From positions 21,772 to 85,771 of the forward strand of contig JASANE010007344.1 of the NCBI GenBank assembly GCA_030248225.1: a stretch of 64,000 nucleotides of DNA, in the 5' to 3' direction. The translations under genes and the position numbers were made by a program. Every line of letters starts with the position of its first letter. Within the stretch, counting starts at the first letter, position 1. The notes under the pieces were generated by a model. That model did no database searches, was not told the origin of the DNA, and saw only the letters and a list, made by a program, of their open reading frames with translations. Positions 25,401 through 37,400 of this stretch are shown one piece after another. The DNA is from Trileptium ribeirensis (lineage: Eukaryota > Nematoda > Enoplea > Enoplida > Thoracostomopsidae).

Positions 25401-28400
25401 CTGTACCCAAGGTGGGCACAGCGGGATCATCCGCGGCTCAAACGAAAACCTCTGGTCCGGGGGATCCAAATCTGTTTATAATATAAAATACTCAGTAAAA
25501 ACTAATTAACATTAAGTGAAATATATACCTAATTTCGTAGGGTACTCCTACTTAATCTTTAACAAGTCAGTGGATCCCGATCGGATATCCACGGGGCCGG
25601 GCTCATTGAAAACATCAAGAAATTCTGTACTAGAAACCTCGCTCCACCAATGATTTCTAAACGGTTCCGGAGTTAAGGGCCGGAACCGCTGGGACCCTCA
25701 ATTCCGAGTATTCGGAATTGACAATTTAAGGCTCATATTATCAGCTAACTTAGCCAGTGAAAATGAACGCTGGTAGCTGAAATTTTATTTAACTTTATAA
25801 ATTTTATAATTTTGATAATATGATTTCTACTAATAATTTTTGGAAATGTTACTCGTTTGCTGCTTGCTTCGCGGCAGACAGCCACACATTTTTGGAGTCC
25901 TCACTTATCAGGACGGTCGGGACGAATTTCCTACAAAGTCCAAATGTTCCAACCAAAAAGGGTTGGATTTTCCTAATTCTATCGCGCGGGGTCATGCCAT
26001 TTTCTTACTAGATCTGTTTAATTCGGAGTCGCACTGCTAATTCAGCAAATTGCGGGACGAGAATGTGAAGTACCTCCCAAAAACGTCACCATACTTGACC
26101 CATCACTTCCATATAATGAAAATAGTAATAATATTAGCAAGTATACAGGTGATTTCAAGGTTAATATAATCGCAACTGATATCAATAAACAAAATATTGT
26201 GGGTCGGGACCGGTAAAGTACAAATCAGTTCAATTGACATAAGTGATACATGGTACCAAAGGTACGATCAAATCAATGGCAATACAATTATATACGGCAA
26301 TAAAGGAATCAACTACATAAGAATATATATAAATACGTGCCTTTATGGCGACTACAAATGGTAAAGGTACAAACCAATCAATACAGTCATGACAGTGCAA
26401 TTATATGCTGGAACGGTGGTGCAATTTAAGAATACATGAATAAGCGCCTTTATGGCAACAACAAGTAACATGGTACGGTACATAGCAATGGTAATAATAC
26501 GATAATCGTGTGATAGTGGTACAATATTTATACATACATATTCATGGAAATGATGAGGGTACAGAGGATGCTACTGGTAATGAGGTATGATAAATATATA
26601 TAACAACGGTATCACACGGAACGATTCATTGTACGCGTCCCATAGCGACTATGGATGATGCGACAATATTGTCTCGTACGATGAATTCCTTCGCACGGTC
26701 AGGTCGACACATGACTTAGGCTTGCGCAAGTAGAGCCATCGGTTGCTAAACTTTTATACACACGCACTGGTTCGAAGAAGTGGCTTCAAATTCAATCAGA
26801 ACCATTGTTCTTAGGTGATCGGTTCCTTGAACGGTAGACTATGGTAAGGATTAATCTGTCTCGTAACGATCCAGGATGGATCTGTTACATATAGACAAGA
26901 AGACATCAAAATTGAGCGTGTTAAAGCGAGCTTGCCTCTCCACAGGACCAAAATTTTACCTGGGGCCCCAGCTCCAACCTTGGGGAATTTCCTCCCAGGT
27001 TATCTGGAGAAAACCATCCTACAGGTCAACTGTGGGGTTTTATTGAATTCTCAGTGAGTGAGTGAAACGAGCCAAGCGAAGAATTCTAACTAGCCAGAAG
27101 TATAAAATTTGGCAGCGTCTGTTGGTGGTTTTTTAGTGTGACTGCATAACTCAACTTCTGATAGGCAGACCAGGTCGTGCGATGCCTTATTCGAAAGCTT
27201 GAAATGTCTTTAGTTCCCTTTAGTTAGACGCAAAAACCGATTCCAACACCTTCCCCCTCAAAAGGGGTCCAAAAGGGCCCAGGTAGGGTCCCTAGGGATC
27301 CCACCAAAATACGTTATGAGTCATATCTCGATAACCACCGGTGCGATCTAGCCGTATTTGGGTACATTTTGTGCAGAAATTTGAGCTCTATAAAGCAATG
27401 TAGATGCTGTTGTGGCTGAGGTCGTCTACGCTCCAGGCTTGGGTCAAAATGTGTTTTTAAATGCACCCTTGGAACCCCCGAAAAAACTAAATTCTTATAT
27501 CTCTTTGCCGCTGGAGCGATTCGGCTAAGATTGAGCTCATTTTGTTCAGAATGCAAATCTCTATATAGTAATATACGCTGAGTTGCTTTTTAGTTCACCT
27601 CTCAAGCAGGGTAGGGTTAAGATGGGTTGTAAATGGGCCTTTGGGACCCCGAAAGCACCAAATTGGCCATATCTCTTCAATCGCTGGAGCTCAGGGATTT
27701 TATATGACATCTGTATTTTGGACGCTTTTGACAAGAATTAATAATTGCGTGAAAATGGACTGTTATCAAGGGCATAACCGGGGGGGTTGCGGGGGTCGCG
27801 ACCACCCCCCTTTTGGTTCAACCCCAAACAAAATGTTTTGATTGATTCCGGTTAAAAATTTTGTCGGAAATTGTCCTAAAAATAGTATCGACTATTTGGT
27901 AACATATGGATGCATAGTTTGGTGGCATAGGGTAAGAATTGCAGCAGAAAGATGGAAGCTGTCCAGAGTTCAGCGTCTGGCATGCCTCATGGCAACGGGT
28001 GGTATGCCATCCACACCTAAGTTTGGTATGGAAATCATACTCGGACTGGAAGCGGTAGGTCTAGTTATAGAAGAGGCTGCAAAGACAGATTACTGTCGAC
28101 CAAGGATTGTCGCCTTATGGAACACCATGGACCTTAACAGAGGACATCTAACACTTCAAACGTATGTTCCCGATGAGGTTGTCTCGAGGCCACATGATAT
28201 CATCATTGGCCGAGTAGTTGATCGACCGCAATGGAAGGTCTTTCATCCCCAGAGGTCTAGCTGGCAGGAATGGTTTGATCGTACCGTCGGCAGAAATAGC
28301 ATAGTTTACTACACGCGCGGTTCCTTGATAAGAGATGGGGATAACATTATCGGCTGTGGCGCAGGCGGGATAGTTGGATACCGGGAGTTATTTGCACCTC

Positions 28401-31400
28401 TTGGGAGGCTATGCAATGTTTTCCAGACAGAAGTGTTTGCCATGATAATGTGCATAACACAACTTCTACAGATGAATATTATAGATAAACAAATATGGAT
28501 ATTCTCTTATAGCATGTCTGCGATCCAAGCAATAGAAAGCTATTACGTTAAATCCAAGATAGTTGATAAGTGTAAGAGACGCATCGATGACTTAGCCAGG
28601 CTGGGAATTGTAAACGCTGCCTGGATTCTTGGCCATGGCGGTATAGAAGGTAATGATAGAGCAAATAGGCTGGCGAGGAAGGGGTTCAGTACTGTCTGTT
28701 GTGGGCCAGAGCCTGTATTAACACTTCCTAGTTGCCATACTAAGAGATATCGCAAAGATACAACTCCTCACAGAATGGAGGCACGGTGGGCTGAGCTTAG
28801 CACTTGTAGAGCCACTCGATCCATCTTTCCAAAAGTTAGTAACAAGTGGTCGAGAAATCTTGTCAGAATGACAAAATTCACGCTTAGATTATGCGTTCAA
28901 GGGATTACAGGACACAGTTCTCTACATGATCACTGTCGTAAGATGCGATTAAAAGCAGATGGAAAATGCAAGACATGTGGCATTCCAGAAACGATGGAAC
29001 ACTACACTTACTTTTGCAAGGCATGGAAGGAAATCAGGCTTAATATATATGGGGCGGAAGTTACTAGCTGCGAGGAGCTCAGGGCAGGAAATATTTATAA
29101 GCTACTCCGATTTCTACTATAAACGGGAAGGCTTAGCCATCAAGTACATATTGAGTAGGACGCTCATTAGTTTTCAGGTAGTGTAATGGGCAGATCACTT
29201 GTTGCCTAACACAATACTTTGCATTATTACCTGTTTTCCATCTTTTCTTTTTAGGTACCCAGACCTACGGGTCGCGACCCCCCTTTCAAAATTCCTCGCT
29301 ACGCCCTTAACTGTTATATTATAATTTATGTGGTCAGCACTTATCTGTTTTGTTGACTGGACCCGTATTTTTTACGGACTAGATATTAGTAACTCGTAAA
29401 GGAAACGTATTGTGGCAGACTTGATGTTCATCAGATTCCGCTGTACCGTCTAAATCAATAAGGGAAGTATACGACGATGCATTCCCGTGGGGGCCTGATT
29501 TTGCCAAGGGACATGAAATTGGGGGAGCCAGGTTCAACCGGGTGCTTCAAAATTCAAGAATTGTCGAAATTCTGCGTATTTCGAAGAAAACTGTAGCGAA
29601 GCAAGTCCTAATCGGTATACAAATTTTCTTTTTCAACGGTGACCGTGTGTAATGGTAGCACTCAGGACCTAGGACTTCACTTAGTACACAAATATAATAT
29701 GAACCTAACCTAACATTACTAAGATAAATAATAGTACGGCAATAAAGTAATGAATTGTTTGAATTGACAAGGTGGATCTAAGGACACAAATAATAAGTTA
29801 ATACATTAATGCTCGAGCAAACTGTATGAACCACGAGGTAGATCCTTCGATCCGGCCTGGGATTTAACTTAAGCTTAGCTCAACCTTGTCAATAAATTTT
29901 ATCGGAGCAGTCCTCTGCTCTCAAGAACCCGCTAAAATATGGAGCACCCAATGTGCTCTCAAAGACCCACTAGTATGTGGGGCACACCGGTGCTTTCAAT
30001 ATATAACCATTAACTTTTCGGAGCAGCCCGTCTGCTCTCAACAAACCCCAAATTTTTGTTCCACTCGGAATCAGTGCTAAGTCTTAGCTTATAATAACTA
30101 CTGCCTAGCTAGAACAGTGTTAGATAACAAGGTGCCGTGTGGCAATTAAGCTAAGAAATGAGCTGTAAAATAATAAGACTATTTACTCGGAGATCTCCGA
30201 TCGCGCCTGACTCTGCGAACTAACAGCTGCAGCTAACTCTGCAGTCGATCGCAGCAACTGCCTCGGTAATAGAAACAAAAGCTTAGCTTATATACACCCA
30301 AAATTTAGGCTAGCTGGCTGTAGATAACGGTTAATAAATCTCAGAATTTTTATATAATCATGCAAGAATTCTAAAAATAATTTTTATATGCCAACCATGC
30401 AACAATAATACCACCAGCGTAGCACTACACCACAGATCAATATTTTAAAACTATCGCCCATGACGGGCACCTTGTATCTCAAAAAACAAAAAAATTACAA
30501 TAATATTCAAATACTCTAGAAAATTATATTTAAGCGCTAAAACCACAAAAAAACTCCAACAATGAGCACATACTACAGTGCCAGTCATGGTATTCATTCA
30601 AAGAAAATAGTACGCGTCACCAAGTGCCACAAGAAAAGGACATATAATAGGGGCCGCTGTGGCAAATTAATATTGCAACACACTAAATATAAGCGTGATT
30701 CAGCCGCTTTGTTGTAAAACGGTTCTAAGTCGCGCCAAAAAAGGTACCAAACACCTTTTGTAAAAGATATTTTTAGTCAAATTTTGACAAAATTCATGAA
30801 ATTTTACTTTCAGAATTGAATTTTAGTAAAAATTGGTTGATAAGGTTTTATAGCAAATGAGACAGGCACTGGAGAATGATTTTGAATCTGGGACGGGGGG
30901 AGCTTTGATAAAACATAATAATATCTGAGTTGCAAGCCAAGATAAAACACGTCCGTTGACAAGCTAAAACAAAGCATATCCAGCTATAAAACTAAGATCT
31001 AAGATTATAACACATCGATGCGTAGGTGCACATAGGGTGTAGCGAGTTACTCCGTAAGACTCGGCCCTCTTCCCAGGCTCCTAATTCCAAGTAATTACTC
31101 TCTCCACCGCCTGGCGCGCGACCGACAAATTTCTGGTAAGTTAATAAAAATTGCGGAAAATTTCGGAAACATTGGCAAATCTGTGTTTATTCTCCTGATG
31201 GAGGGGCAGAACGACGGACGTGTTTGATCCAGCCTGATTTCTGAAAGGCACCTCGCCGTCCTTTTCCCCGGGCCCTAAAATGAGAGCTGTATTTATCGGT
31301 GTTCGTGGAAAGGGAAAAAATTTTTAGTGGACTAAGAACCAGGGGAAGCTCGAAATTTTGACTTGCGCACGAAGCGGGGGGCATTCGTTTTTTCTCACGG

Positions 31401-34400
31401 AAAACTTGAAAATTCCAGCCACTGTCACCAATTTGTAAAGCTCAGATAGATAATGTTCAATTTTATGTTACATATCATTTAATGATTATCGTTGTAGTGG
31501 CGCTATTTTTAGCAGAAGATTGTCAAAGTATTAAATTTATGGCTCAAAAATGAAGTATTCACCGAAACGACAATCGTACCGCTTTTCGAGATGGTTGAAA
31601 AAGCATCGCATGCACCAAGTAAGATACGCTGCAATTAGTAAATAGTGTTGGTGCATATTTTCATTTCTTGAAATTTTATCACTTAACAAAATAGTGTACG
31701 TGCAACTGGCCCATGTCCAATCATAGTGAACATTGCAAGGTGGTCTGTATTTTAAAGTTGCAAACAAGTTATAGCGTTTACAGAATGATAGATTTACGCC
31801 GGCGATCAGGATAGATCTTTCGGTGTTGAATTCACAATTTCCCAAGAAATACTCGTTCGTAGCATCAAGTAACAACAAGACAGTCTGATGCCGGAGGACA
31901 GCTTAAATAAGGCATTGGTGTTACATCGTGATGTTGGAAGTGAAGACTTATAGGTTTGGTTTTTAGGCTAAAATGTGCCGTATAGCTAGCATGTTAGACC
32001 GGGTTCTAATTGTGTAGGTGATTACGGATGACTGCTCTCATAGTCGTTTTATTGAACTTCCTTGTCTTGGACTGTTATTTTCATGATTTCATTGTCTGAG
32101 ATAATTCTGATTTTGCAGTTATGCCAGCTGTTGTTTAGCGTCTTTTCGGAATGTATATGGTCACAATTAATACGTGATATTTTCGCGTTAGTTTTTTACT
32201 CTGGTAAATGTTTATTAACCTACGACAGTATATATGTATTTTTTACAAACATGCATATTATGCAATATTTATAAAATTTATAGTTGTACCATTATAACTT
32301 CATTATAATTGTAGTTCTACGGAAATCAGTTGCTAATAATGTGCTGACATCAGTTCGGTATTGGCTGAACTTCAACAGCGAATCATCGCAGAATTGTGTT
32401 AACAGATTGAAATAATCACTGTAGCAAGGAATTTTCTCTATGAAAAACATAAAATGCATATTGGATCACTCTAAATTACTATAAACATATTTGAAAAATT
32501 TATATTTTCAATTTTTCATGTGAATTTATTCTCGTAGATTAGGACAGTTTTTTTTTACAATTTTGCCTCAGTCCCGCTCTGTCAGCCTGTGTACGAGCAC
32601 TGATTATGGATTGAGCCTTAACCGAAGAACGAGGCCTTAAACTGTATCCAGATTTCCGTGCTGCAATTTCAACTAGAGGGTATACCTACCTTGCTTCACA
32701 AAATTGTAAAAATCAATTTACTTCCTCTAGACGCAAATTTAAGTGACGCTACGTCTCTGCATGCCTGAAATAGCGCCATTTCTAAAGCGATATTCGGTGG
32801 AATCTAGCAATGCTAACCTGCGGCAAAGGAATCAAAACATGATAAAGTTCACTGCAACAATGTGTTATTACCTGGGTAATTTAAAAATTAGAAACTAGTA
32901 AACGTTGTAACTAAATTACATAAAGTGAGCGGAGCAACAGGCAAAGTATTTGGTATTTTATTTATGTATACATGTATTTCAACTAAATATTTAATCAATT
33001 TATAATAAGTATCACATTTTAGGCAATTGATGTCAAACCCACCATACAGAAAGCTCGCTTGTTAAATTAGCTAAATTATCTAATTAATTTGTAACATCAA
33101 CTAATTAGGTAATTAATTAACTAATTAGCACCCATAAAATTATAGAGCTTTAAAAGCCACATATTCATGATCAGCGCATCCACAACCCCCGAGTGCAACA
33201 AATTAGCAAATTTGAAGTGATTTTAAAATTTGCATAAAATTAAGTAACCAGCTATTTAATTAATTAGCATATACGGCCAATTTTTAGAGCTTCAAAAATG
33301 TCATACTCGTGATCAGCGACATACAAAACCCCCGTGCGCAATTTATTTTTCATTTCTGAGCACATTGAAAATTTTCAAAAAATTAGCTAATTAGTAATTA
33401 AGTATATAATTAACTAACTAATTAGCATGTTTTTAACTTCTTGGAATAGTAATATACACCAGATTCACAATCACCACGGCGAGATGTATATGCACCAAAA
33501 TAATAGCTTTACACTAATTATTCATTGAAAAATAAACAATATTTGTTTGAATATGCTAAAAATAGGCTGACACGCTTAACTAATTAGTTAATTACTAATT
33601 AACTAAAGCTTAAAGCAAATTTTGGCAAAATTTATATATCTTGCACCTCGCCGATATTAGGCCTTTTGAAACAAAAATTAAGTCGGCCTAGTAATTATTG
33701 AGGAGTTCAACAGACTAACGGAGAGACAGTGCTGATTTTCCCCGCTGACGAAAGCAAAAACGCTTCGCTCCACTTAATAACTTTATAGTCACTTGTCAGC
33801 TGGAACGTGACTACTTTTTATGTGGTTAGTAATTGCATTAAACTTGCGGCAAATGTCACTTCGCTGTCCCAGCTGCGTCGGTACTGGATATGGTATTTAT
33901 GTCATACAGATTATTTCTAAAGCAATTATTAGATGCATATATGACTATAAATTTTTGTTTGAAGACTCAAGTACTTCTGCCCAGTCAAGCTCACATGGCT
34001 TGGTAAGTCTGAAAATCTATCTGCATATTAAATTCTCTTACTACAAAATCATACAATAAGTTAATCTGTGTATGAATATTGAAGCATATGAATTATTGGT
34101 TCGCGGTTTCTTCTATGATGTATTTTGAATACACTTTGAACTTTGTTTACTAAAACGTAAAATGTGCAGGTCAGTACAATATGTAGAACATAGCAATAGG
34201 CTTTAAATTTAAAGTATTTTAATTCTGAAGTCATTTTTCCAATAATGTTGCTTAGTATAACAATGTAATGCATGTTCATGCTTTGAATTTTTTTTTGAAT
34301 TATTGATTTGTTGAATTTCTTTTTGAATTACTGATTTGGGCACTTTTCTGAGCAGAGTTGTATGGCACAATATTTTGATTGTACAGACGTCGTTTAGTCA

Positions 34401-37400
34401 TATGCGAAAAGTGGCAATGATTATCTCAGTTTTCGGGTTTCAAGTATATATTGTCTGATGCAAGTAAAATTCATGATCTATGTTATTGGTACATGATGTG
34501 GTACAGTAATTTTTGCCAAATTCAGTAGACAGAGAGAAACAGTAAATGTTGTTTTATTTTTCGCCTTGGACGTTCACCTATCGGAGGCGCCCCACATATC
34601 GTATTTTGGTACAAAAGATGACTATTTAAATTAGGCGATGTCCGTTAAATTTGTGAAAGCTAGAAATAATTTGCACTGATAGGTGCTGGGCTCTCCAAAT
34701 TGGGTGGGGATACCATTGTTTGGTTTTCTCAGGTTCAAAACAGGTGCCTCCCAGTTCATGCCCCCTTGGCAAAATTTTGGGCTCCCCCCGGTTCATTGCC
34801 TCTCGGCAAGTTTTTTTTGTTTCCAATTTCCAATCGGTCCAAAGTACGCAACATTTCGTTCTGAAGCCAACAATTTAGAAAATTTTGTCAAAATCGCATT
34901 TTCTCTCCATAAAAAGCAATTAGGCAATGTTTCTAACACGATTTTTAACCGTTTTGTCTTGGAAAAATGAACCTTTCCAAAATCTCCCCCCGTTCTAGCC
35001 CCTTGACCAAATCTTCAGCGAGTGGAGAGTCCAGAGGTGTAGAGGATGCTATTTGTATCAGGGTGTTAAACGTTTGCGCTACAAACCTTGTACACTCTGT
35101 ATATAAAAAAATTTTAGAAATAAATTACCAGGAGTATGCTCTTATTTCAAAAGACGTAAAATCAATTTTTGTACCCTGAACTGAATTGATTGTACCCACA
35201 TAAGTTCAGCACATACGATTGCGACTTGAAATTTATACCATCCTTCTGGACACATTCAACACATGGAAGGTTTGATCTAAAACAGGTTTCTGTCTCAAAT
35301 AATACCTAGGGATTGATTTTACGCAAATTGAACAGGATTGTGTTGTGTTTAATGTTTTCTCACAGTTGTTGTCATATGCGTGAGTCCACTTTAGGTGCGT
35401 ACACCTAGGTTGTTCGTTTGTTAAGTCAGTTCACGATCGTAAAAGCGATGAACGTGGACAAATCACGGTTTTCGTTATGAACGTTATTTTGCTTATGTAT
35501 ATGTTATGAACGTGTTTTGCTTAAATATGTTTTGCTGTGCAACAACGCGTAGGCGCTGTTCGCTGTCACTATGTGCAATTTAGTGTCGCATTTTGCCAAC
35601 CACGCACAAGTAAAAACACGGTTACCAATCGCGGTTTGCCAACTGATTCAGAATGTCATTTGATAAGCGCGGACAAGCGTGCGAAATGGACAAATGTGCG
35701 CAAACCCAAATTCCATTCGTACGCATTAGTGTGAAATAATCATTACGGATTTAAAATGGTGAAAGTCGAGTAGCACTTTATTTACTTAAATTCTGATCTC
35801 ACCTTAGTTGTTGTAGTTACGGAAATAATTAATTATAGGAACTGTATACATATGAAATTGTGTAAATCCATACCTAATACCTAATATCAGAAGAGTTTGA
35901 AACCAATATCATAACAGTTCTCTTGGTTGAAAGTAATGTGAAATTGGCTTAATTTATTTGGTTCCAGTAAACTGATTAAATTCGCACTCATCCAGATAGG
36001 TTCGAAAGACGAGCCTTAATCTTGTATTAATAATTCATTATATTTTAATCTTGTAAATTTTTAATCAATCGCACAATGACTAGACAATATGTAACGGATA
36101 GTTAACAGGATGCCAAAACCTGCATTACTTAACTGGTTTGATTTTTTAAAAGCCATTTTAGCTTGCGCACCACCATCATCATAGAAGGCCACCACACCAA
36201 ACAGGAAATAATGATTCTACCAACATCAGAGAGGTTGAACCCACTGTCATATCATTGGAAGAAGAACCGGATCAAGACATAAGACCCGCTGCAACTGATG
36301 CACAGCCACCTTCGATCGATAGCTCAAGCAGCCAAGCGGCGGTATCAAAACAGCCTGTACTTATCCCAATTACACGCGAAAGTTCGACTGATCGGGGTTA
36401 TCAAACGTCTGGCGGTGAAATATTGCCAGGATCTTTGACGGGTTATCCTCGGGCTAGCACTATAGACCCGCGAAACGGATATTACGGCAACGCGGACGCT
36501 CAGAAACAGAAAGAAACGTACGATGAACATAAAACGCGGCCGGCTGAAACAGAGATTTTTTCGAAGGTAAATCATTGCGATTTTTGTATTTGTTTTAACG
36601 AACGCGATCCAACTTATTGTCAGTAATTGACAGTTTGTAAGCATGGCCAGAGAATTTATGGTGCCGCTGAAAACATTGGTTGTATGACAGTAGTCCATTG
36701 CGGCAATATTATTGAGATGCACATTTTCAAATTGCGATTTAGGTCTTTTAAAAGCAACCTTGATTAAATTGGGGCACTCTAGTGACGTTGTGAGCACTAT
36801 TTCCAGTAGCTAGGTAGGTACTTTACTATACCCGAATAAATTGGGCTATATCATATTTCTGAGTGCCCAAAATATTTATTTTTCGCATTCGATTTAGGTC
36901 CGTTAAAAACTTGATTAAATTGTACACTCTAGTGACTTATTGGGCAGTATTTCCAGTGCCAGCTACCTACCTATACCCTAATTTTGTTTCTATGGGGGGG
37001 GCAAAAATTTGATTTTTCCCATCTGGCTTCCCCAAAGACCGATTTTGATCTGTTAAAAAGCAAACTTAATCAAATTGGGTACTCTATTGACTTTGTAAAC
37101 GCTACTTCCAGTGTCTTTGTGAGCACTATTTCCAGCACCTAGGTACCTCCCTGTACCCCTAAATTGGGCTAAATATAGTCAACATAGACTCCAAATAGCA
37201 CAACCGCCGTATTCAGCGTACTTGATAACCTAATAGACACTCGTTATAAGGTAAAAAGCATTCAACAACATGCCGAAGATTTGAAAAATCGTTATTTCTG
37301 GGGAAAGTATATTCAGACCCCTTGAATGGTCCCACAAAGTGGTCGTGGTCACCACAATTGTATGGCTGGATGAGCGATACAGTCTTTCGGTTTTTCGACG

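Larger units (their letters stand above)
18644..36161 (+). other. Intron 3 of the SCAF4/8-like gene (17.5 kb)
   Basis: Repeat-filled; named items within it are listed separately. Stretches with nothing recognised: 18644-19950, 23000-24000, 30650-33000 and 35040-36161. At least one short coding exon (the CID C-terminus) probably lies somewhere in this interval. Confidence 0.6.

Noticed and set aside
26020..26217. Open + frame of about 65 codons (includes REC.VPPKNVTILDPSLPYN)
   Set aside because: No start codon or convincing donor, no known homology, and it sits in low-complexity AT-rich sequence. Not enough to call an exon.
29904..30040. CRISPR-like spacing of repeats
   Set aside because: Units are imperfect, have no constant repeat with unique spacers, and the genome is eukaryotic.
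32074..32203. Possible exon ending TACTCTG|GTAAAT with acceptor TTTTGCAG
   Set aside because: The encoded peptide is hydrophobic and Cys-rich, unlike any part of SCAF4/8, and the phase does not fit exons 3 and 4.
36345..36797. 150-codon minus-strand ORF
   Set aside because: It overlaps exon 4 on the opposite strand and runs into intron 4; no domain, no splice logic.
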